Shown one piece after another: positions 8,290 through 11,545 of a stretch of DNA of 11,545 nt; the first letter of the stretch is position 1; every line of letters starts with the position of its first letter. Position numbers and translations under genes: made by a program. Origin of the DNA: Spirochaetales bacterium (GTDB taxonomy: Bacteria > Spirochaetota > Spirochaetia > SZUA-6 > DRHE01); the NCBI GenBank assembly GCA_016935715.1, contig JAFGQJ010000247.1, forward strand, positions 1 through 11,545, in the 5' to 3' direction. Below the pieces are notes generated by a model, which saw nothing but the letters and a program-made list of their open reading frames with translations, had not been told where the DNA came from and ran no database searches.

Positions 8290-8888
8290 GTTTTTCCCCT
8301 TGCATATTCGGCGAGTTTCGCCCGGGCCCGGTGCAGGCGGGATTTGACCGTACCGGTGGGAACACCCAGGATGTCGGCCATCTCCTCCAGGGAAAACCCG
8401 TCCACATCCTTCATGAGGATGAGCTGCCGGTCTCCGGAAGGAAGAGAGCGAAAGATATCGAGCAGGGTCCCTTCAGCCTCCCGGCGAAGCGCCTGCTCCT
8501 CCGGGCCGGAGGGATCCCTGTTCCACAAGCCCAAAGTCAGCCTGGCCCGCACCCGCTCCCGGCTTCTCGCTCTTCTCAGGCAGTCGATCGCCCGGTTGCG
8601 GGCCATCCTGTAGAACCAGGTGCGGAAGGAGGAGCGAAACCGGAAATCCTTCAGCCCCTGGAAGAGACAGAGCAGGATCTCCTGCTCCGCGTCCTCCATC
8701 TCCTCCCGCTGTCCGTTGAACAGTGTGTACAGGAGCCGGCGGATCAGCGGAAGATGTCTCTCCGCCAGCTCCCGAAACGCCTTCTCCTCCCCGGTGCGAA
8801 CGAAGCGCCTGATGAGAACCGAGTCCTCCGCCTGCTCCCGGGATTCGGTCCCCGCCGGAGCACCGGCGGAGGTCTCAGAGGGATTCAG
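8286..8888 (-). CDS. ECF-type RNA polymerase sigma factor (probable CTG start)
   Basis: Sigma-70 family group 4 factor; about 200 residues from the chosen start, normal for the class. Region 2 spans about residues 22-108, with the -10 recognition and core-binding helices in YTLFNGQREEMEDAEQEILLCLFQGL and FRSSFRTWFYRMARNRAIDCLRR. Region 4 (about 140-195) contains LPSGDRQLILMKDVDGFSLEEMADILGVPTGTVKSRLHRARAKL, a classic helix-turn-helix for the -35 element. No in-frame ATG, GTG or TTG lies between the upstream stop and region 2. The nearest TTG is at 9062-9060, deep within the preceding gene and without a ribosome binding site. CTG at 8888-8886 overlaps the TGA of the upstream gene, and AGGTG (8900-8896) lies 7 nt before it, so it is the best choice. 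The gene ends in an ATGA overlap with the anti-sigma gene. It likely drives its own operon from the promoter near 9376-9403. Confidence 0.9.
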   Translation of the reverse strand: MNPSETSAGAPAGTESREQAEDSVLIRRFVRTGEEKAFRELAERHLPLIRRLLYTLFNGQREEMEDAEQEILLCLFQGLKDFRFRSSFRTWFYRMARNRAIDCLRRARSRERVRARLTLGLWNRDPSGPEEQALRREAEGTLLDIFRSLPSGDRQLILMKDVDGFSLEEMADILGVPTGTVKSRLHRARAKLAEYARGKT

Positions 8889-9331
8889 GGTCGGCCACCT
8901 TCCGCTCTCTCTCTTTCCTCGGGCGTCCGCCGTTCCTGCTCCTCCGGAGCCCGCCGCCGACGCTCCATCGCCTCGATCAGCCGTGCGTATCTGCCGTCGC
9001 CGAGCAGCTCCCGCAGCTCCACCTGCCTGCGGATCTGGGCCATGCGCTCCTTCAGCTCCCAATCCAGGCTCTGCCGCAGCAGCCTCTCCACCTCGCGCAT
9101 GTTCACCTGCTCCTGGAACAGCAGCTTCTTCAGCTGGGCCCGGAGAATATCGATCTCCAGGCGGGCTTCGCGGATCAGCTTCTCCGTCTCCTCGAAAATC
9201 CCCCTGATCTTATCCATCTGCGCTTCCTCCAGCCCCAGGCGCTCGAGAAGCTCGGGGTTGTCCCAGTCCTGGCTGTAGGCAGCGCCCGCTGCGACCAGCA
9301 TCAGCACGCAGAGCAGCATCAGTCTGTTCAC
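8885..9331 (-). CDS. Secreted helical Spy/CpxP-like protein, putative sensor of the ECF module
   Basis: Small exported protein of 148 residues. A Sec signal peptide (1-20, cleavage after AYS) is followed by an almost wholly helical body with strong heptad-like charge patterning, beginning ELLERLGLEEAQMDKIRGIFEE, which resembles the LTxxQ repeat start of Spy/CpxP and the periplasmic metal-resistance family. The tail (about 124-148) is very basic and acidic: RRRRAPEEQERRTPEERERAE. Family relatives act as periplasmic chaperones or stress sensors, and some sit beside ECF sigma factors (compare CnrX with CnrYH). Unlike metal-sensing members, the whole protein has no histidine, and its only cysteine is in the signal peptide, so metal sensing is doubtful. 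GTG at 9331-9329 is taken as start because GAGGAGG lies 7 nt before it. First gene of the operon; its stop overlaps the probable sigma start. Family membership is inferred from layout and pattern, not from strong identity. Confidence 0.75.
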   Translation of the reverse strand: MNRLMLLCVLMLVAAGAAYSQDWDNPELLERLGLEEAQMDKIRGIFEETEKLIREARLEIDILRAQLKKLLFQEQVNMREVERLLRQSLDWELKERMAQIRRQVELRELLGDGRYARLIEAMERRRRAPEEQERRTPEERERAEGGRP

Positions 9332-9375
9332 CGTCTAACCTCCTCGGATCTCCTTCAAGGATCGTCTCGTTGTAT

Positions 9376-9403
9376 TAGTCGCAGACCAGCCATCAAAGGT
9401 TCC
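9376..9403 (-). promoter_or_regulatory. Candidate autoregulated ECF promoter
   Basis: Minus strand: GGAACC (9403-9398), 16-bp spacer, CGACTA (9381-9376). Known ECF promoters typically have a GGAAC-type -35 and a CGTC- or TCTGA-like -10 about 16-17 bp apart, and most ECF operons are self-activated. Transcription would begin near 9369, giving an untranslated leader of roughly 40 bases before the GTG start of the first gene. The element is seen; its use by this sigma factor is inferred. Confidence 0.55.
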
Positions 9404-9421
9404 AAGAATGAGGAGAAATGT

Positions 9422-9451
9422 CGGCAGATCCGTTCAGATCCGCTCCTGCCG
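9422..9451 (-). terminator. Weak hairpin downstream of the deacetylase-family gene
   Basis: CGGCAG (9422-9427) and CTGCCG (9446-9451) pair perfectly across an 18-base loop. A shorter GC-rich hairpin (CCGGG-CAG-CCCGG on the minus strand) lies between it and the stop codon at 9471-9469. No run of T follows closely, only a modestly T-rich stretch, so intrinsic termination would be inefficient. Confidence 0.3.
9425..9442. repeat. Two direct copies of CAGATCCG, 10 bp apart
   Basis: CAGATCCG occurs at 9425-9432 and again at 9435-9442, a period of 10 bp, about one helical turn. The pair lies some 20-45 bp upstream of the ECF -35 element, where an activator could sit on one DNA face. It may equally be chance, and it also lies in the loop of the hairpin at 9422-9451. 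Confidence 0.5.
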
Positions 9452-9468
9452 CCGGGCTGCCCGGGCGA

Positions 9469-10488
9469 CTAGCCGTCCGATGCGGACAACCGGTCCAGGA
9501 GGGCCCATTCGACGAATTGATGGTATATCTCCCAGGTCTTTTCACCGTAGCCCCCGGACATCAGGTAGGCTGACGGGATACCGCGGTGCTTGAGAAACGA
9601 GTAGATTAGGGTATCCCGCTCCATCATCTGTGCTTTGGACAGGCGAAGCAGCCCGGTGGAGGGAAGCTCGTCGTGCTCGTAGGGGTCGGCCCCGCTCACC
9701 ACCAGGGCGAGGTCCGGGGAGGAGAGCCCGGCCAGCGTTTTCAGACCCTGCTCCAGGCGGGGTACATACTCCCGCTCCTGCCCCGACTCCACCGGCACAT
9801 CCACGTCGCTCGGCGTGAAGGAGGGATTCCGGCGACCGGAATCGTCGAGCTCCGGCTCGTCCAGGGGCCACCCCCGGGCCATGTGGACGCTCAGGGTTCG
9901 GATGGAGGGGTCCTCCCGGGTGATCACGGCGGTGCCGTCGCCTTTGTGGGCGTCCACGTCGATCACCCAGGCGTTGCGGATCGATCCCTCCGCCTGAGCC
10001 TTGCGCAGCGCGATCACGATATCGTTGAGCAGACAGAAGCCCTTGCCGAAATCGGGCTGGGCGTGGTGCGCCCCGCCGCCGAAGTAGAAGCAGAATCCCC
10101 TCTCCAGAGCGACCCGGCAGCACTGATAGACGCCGCTGATGTTGTACAACGCGCGCTCCAGGAGTCCCCGCAGCGGGCGGGTTGCTCTGCCCGGATCGTA
10201 GCGGTAGTACCTCCCCTCGCGGTCCACCAGCTCGTAGGTGCGGATGATCTCCGCCTCCAGCCCGTCGGAGAACAGCCGGTTCACGTAGCCTTCGCTGTGA
10301 GCCCGAAGGAGATCTTCCCGCGTAATCGGCTGGCCGCTTTGCTCCAGGTGCCACTCCTGCTGCCGGGGACCCAGTACGGGGTGGGTTTTGAGCTCGGCGA
10401 AGGTCCTGCGGAACTTGCTGTCCCGCACCGGGATCAGGATTCCGTACTGCTCGAAACCGCCCCGGTATTCCTCGCTGTAGATGACCAT
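9469..10488 (-). CDS. Histone deacetylase-family zinc amidohydrolase
   Basis: 339 residues, the usual size of the arginase/deacetylase fold family (HDACs, HDAC-like amidohydrolases, acetylpolyamine amidohydrolases, AcuC). All catalytic residues are present: tandem His141-His142 in GGGAHHAQ; the relay and metal motif VIDVDAHKGDGT with Asp177, zinc ligands Asp179 and His181; the third zinc ligand Asp268 in SGADPYEHD; and the transition-state Tyr314 in SGGYGEKTW. Lys182 replaces the His or Gln that commonly follows the metal-binding His, and SGGY replaces the usual GGGY. There is no signal peptide, so it acts in the cytoplasm, hydrolysing an acetyl-lysine, acetylpolyamine or similar amide; the substrate cannot be told from sequence. 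ATG at 10488 gives a natural family N-terminus, but no convincing ribosome binding site precedes it. It lies 38 bp after the lipoprotein gene on the same strand, so the two are probably co-transcribed and translation may rely on upstream ribosomes. Confidence 0.92.
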   Translation of the reverse strand: MVIYSEEYRGGFEQYGILIPVRDSKFRRTFAELKTHPVLGPRQQEWHLEQSGQPITREDLLRAHSEGYVNRLFSDGLEAEIIRTYELVDREGRYYRYDPGRATRPLRGLLERALYNISGVYQCCRVALERGFCFYFGGGAHHAQPDFGKGFCLLNDIVIALRKAQAEGSIRNAWVIDVDAHKGDGTAVITREDPSIRTLSVHMARGWPLDEPELDDSGRRNPSFTPSDVDVPVESGQEREYVPRLEQGLKTLAGLSSPDLALVVSGADPYEHDELPSTGLLRLSKAQMMERDTLIYSFLKHRGIPSAYLMSGGYGEKTWEIYHQFVEWALLDRLSASDG

Positions 10489-10506
10489 GGTTCAATGTCG
10501 ATGCAG

Positions 10507-10528
10507 GACAGGCTGCAACGACCCTGTC
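10507..10528 (-). other. Small hairpin at the lipoprotein stop codon
   Basis: GACAGG and CCTGTC form a perfect 6-bp stem with a 10-base loop, beginning within the TGA stop of the lipoprotein gene (10529-10527) and ending before the deacetylase-family start. There is no T tract. It could act as a weak attenuator or RNA-stability element between the two genes. Confidence 0.3.
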
Positions 10529-11051
10529 AGTCCACCAGGTACATGGTGAAGCCGCCCAGCACAGCCCCGGTTTCCACTTCCAGCAGTTGAAAGCTGAATT
10601 TCTTCCCTGCTTCGACCGGGCTGATGGAGCCGGTGACCAGGATCTCCGCACCCAGCTGTTTGCCGACGGAGCGCTGGGTCGCCGGATCGACCAGGTCGGA
10701 GCTCTGGAAGGCGAGCTCCTGGAGGATCTGCTCCAGGTTCGTACGGCTGACCACGCGGATCTCGACTCCCTCGTAGTTCACGGCATTGGCGATCTCGATG
10801 GTCAGCCCCTCGATCAGGGTGCCGCTGAGGGGACTGACCTGCGCGTCCTCCAGAAAGTAGGAAACCGCCAGAGTTCTCACCGCGGCGGTATCCAGATCTT
10901 CGTAGCTTTCCCAAAGCACGTCGACCGCGGACCAGCCGGCGTCTTCGATCAGGATATCGAGGTTGCTGTATTGCGAACCCCGCGAGAAGCTGGCGCACCC
11001 TGAAAGAGCGAGCACCAGAACCGGGACCAAAAACAGGAGACAACGTTTCAT
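10527..11051 (-). CDS. CsgG/LpoB-like lipoprotein
   Basis: 174-residue lipoprotein. A typical type II signal peptide MKRCLLFLVPVLVLALSGC puts the lipidated Cys at 19, followed by Ala and Ser. The mature part has the small alpha/beta fold shared by CsgG, LpoB, FlgO and similar outer-membrane accessory proteins. It shows RTLAVSYF at the first strand, then IEIANAV, EIRVVSRTNLEQILQELAFQ (compare the family pattern VxR..L..IL.E), DPATQRSVGKQLGAEILVTGSI, and a final strand pair ending in MYLVD. The domain alone could activate a penicillin-binding protein (as LpoB does) or serve another envelope role; which one is not decided by sequence. ATG at 11051 is chosen because it opens the signal peptide, though its ribosome binding site is weak. 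The gene is divergent from the FHA gene (90-bp gap) and heads a likely pair with the deacetylase-family gene 38 bp downstream. Confidence 0.8.
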   Translation of the reverse strand: MKRCLLFLVPVLVLALSGCASFSRGSQYSNLDILIEDAGWSAVDVLWESYEDLDTAAVRTLAVSYFLEDAQVSPLSGTLIEGLTIEIANAVNYEGVEIRVVSRTNLEQILQELAFQSSDLVDPATQRSVGKQLGAEILVTGSISPVEAGKKFSFQLLEVETGAVLGGFTMYLVD

Positions 11052-11092
11052 AACCTGAACTGTAGCGGAAAAACGAGCCTGCCGTCCAGCTA

Positions 11093-11121
11093 TTGAAACC
11101 GTGGCCACGGGGGTTTACTAT
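11093..11121 (+). promoter_or_regulatory. Candidate housekeeping promoter of the FHA gene
   Basis: TTGAAA (11093-11098, 5 of 6 to consensus), exactly 17 bp, then TACTAT (11116-11121, 4 of 6). Transcription would start near 11128, leaving a leader of about 14 bases that contains the ribosome binding site GGGGAG. A 12-bp palindrome fills most of the spacer. Confidence 0.6.
11099..11110. repeat. Perfect 12-bp palindrome in the FHA promoter spacer
   Basis: CCGTGGCCACGG is its own reverse complement and lies directly between the -35 and -10 of the FHA promoter. A dimeric repressor or a MerR-like factor could bind there, since it sits in the shared gap of two divergent genes. Palindromes of this GC content also arise by chance in such DNA. 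Confidence 0.55.
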
Positions 11122-11141
11122 TCTAGGAGCCGGGGAGAAGT

Positions 11142-11513
11142 ATGGAGAAGCAGGAAAGCGAAGAACGGCACGATACGATCATCTACGAGAGCACCGTGGG
11201 CCAGCGGCTCAGCGGGATACGGAAGCCCGGCACGACCTTCATCGTCTTTCAGGGCAACAAGGTGCCGATCGTACGGCGGCTGACGATCGGCAGGGACAGC
11301 AGGAACTCGATCACCCTGGAGGACAGCCTCGCCTCCCGCTCCCACGCCGTCATCCAGAAGATCAGGGATGAGTTCTACATCCAGGACCTGCACAGCACCA
11401 ACGGCACATTCGTCAACGGCAAGAAGATACCACCAGGGGACTATATCCGGCTCCGTCCCTCCGACACGATCCTGATCGGCCGCACGGAGCTGTCTGTGCT
11501 CCACCTGCTCTAG
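11142..11513 (+). CDS. Small FHA-domain protein (phosphothreonine-binding)
   Basis: 123 residues: a roughly 40-residue polar N-terminus and one forkhead-associated domain (about 40-123) filling the C-terminus. FHA domains bind phosphothreonine peptides. The conserved residues are all visible: Gly50-Arg51 in LTIGRDSRNSI, Ser65 to His68 in SRSH, Thr86-Asn87-Gly88 in STNGTFVNG, and the closing strand LRPSDTILIGRTELSVL. The N-terminal segment RHDTIIYESTVG carries Thr12 and Thr18, which recalls GarA/OdhI proteins, whose phosphorylated N-terminal threonine folds back onto their own FHA domain. No kinase is seen in the window, though one may lie to the right. ATG at 11142 is preceded by GGAG 4 nt upstream and by a good promoter. 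It is the only plus-strand gene and is divergent from the lipoprotein gene. The last 32 bases after its stop show nothing recognisable. Confidence 0.9.
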   Translation: MEKQESEERHDTIIYESTVGQRLSGIRKPGTTFIVFQGNKVPIVRRLTIGRDSRNSITLEDSLASRSHAVIQKIRDEFYIQDLHSTNGTFVNGKKIPPGDYIRLRPSDTILIGRTELSVLHLL

Positions 11514-11545
11514 GGTGCTCCGCGGTCCAATCCCCGGTCCTGGTG

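Noticed and set aside
6484..8613. 709-codon plus-strand open frame crossing the dehydrogenase, anti-sigma and sigma genes
   Set aside because: It spans three well-supported genes and two gene junctions on the other strand. Its translation looks like out-of-frame GC-rich sequence with no domain, so it is treated as a chance frame.
8886..9062. Sigma gene start at the TTG at 9062
   Set aside because: It would overlap the sensor gene by about 178 bp, lacks a ribosome binding site, and adds a Gly/Ala/Arg-rich N-terminus unlike ECF factors.
9351..9364. Inverted repeat TCCTT-G-AAGGA in the leader of the ECF operon
   Set aside because: Only a 5-bp stem with a single centre base, which cannot form a useful RNA hairpin; no supporting riboswitch features were seen.
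11118..11504. Minus-strand open frame opposite the FHA gene
   Set aside because: The plus strand shows all FHA motifs in order with a promoter and ribosome binding site; the opposite frame has no recognisable domain.

Overview
The window is GC-rich (clearly above 60 % by eye) and densely coded. It comes from a diderm bacterium: two proteins carry lipobox signal peptides, two carry Sec-type signals, and there is a bacterial alpha-2-macroglobulin with a PBP1C. The mix of ECF sigma factor, FHA protein, CsgG/LpoB-like lipoprotein and histone-deacetylase-family enzyme would fit a free-living GC-rich spirochaete or another deep-branching Gram-negative. That taxonomic guess is weak, because no marker gene is present.

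Eight of the nine genes lie on the minus strand; only the FHA gene at the right edge is on the plus strand. Read in minus-strand order from right to left: (1) a small CsgG/LpoB-like lipoprotein (11051-10527), transcribed away from the FHA gene; (2) a histone-deacetylase-family zinc amidohydrolase (10488-9469); (3) a compact three-gene ECF module, made of a secreted helical Spy/CpxP-like protein (9331-8885), an ECF sigma factor (about 8888-8286) and a membrane-bound zinc-binding anti-sigma factor (8289-7618), coupled by 4-nt overlaps; (4) a secreted PQQ-dependent aldose dehydrogenase-like beta-propeller (7533-6358); (5) a very large thioester-containing alpha-2-macroglobulin lipoprotein (6279-517); (6) the N-terminal part of PBP1C (527 to the left edge), overlapping the macroglobulin gene.

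The unifying theme is the cell envelope. The macroglobulin traps foreign proteases, and its standard partner PBP1C is a peptidoglycan synthase thought to repair the wall. The ECF module looks like an envelope-stress sensor. Upstream of it lies a plausible autoregulated ECF promoter (GGAACC, 16 bp, CGACTA) and a 10-bp-spaced direct repeat. The presumed sensor contains no histidine and no mature cysteine, which argues against the metal sensing usually assumed for this fold.

The macroglobulin/PBP1C pair and the ECF parts are known families. The less ordinary points are the sensor-sigma-anti-sigma order, the probable CTG start of the sigma gene, a 12-bp palindrome inside the FHA promoter spacer, and the amino-terminal threonines of the FHA protein. 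No RNA genes, CRISPR arrays, insertion sequences or gene-free stretches over 300 bases were seen.
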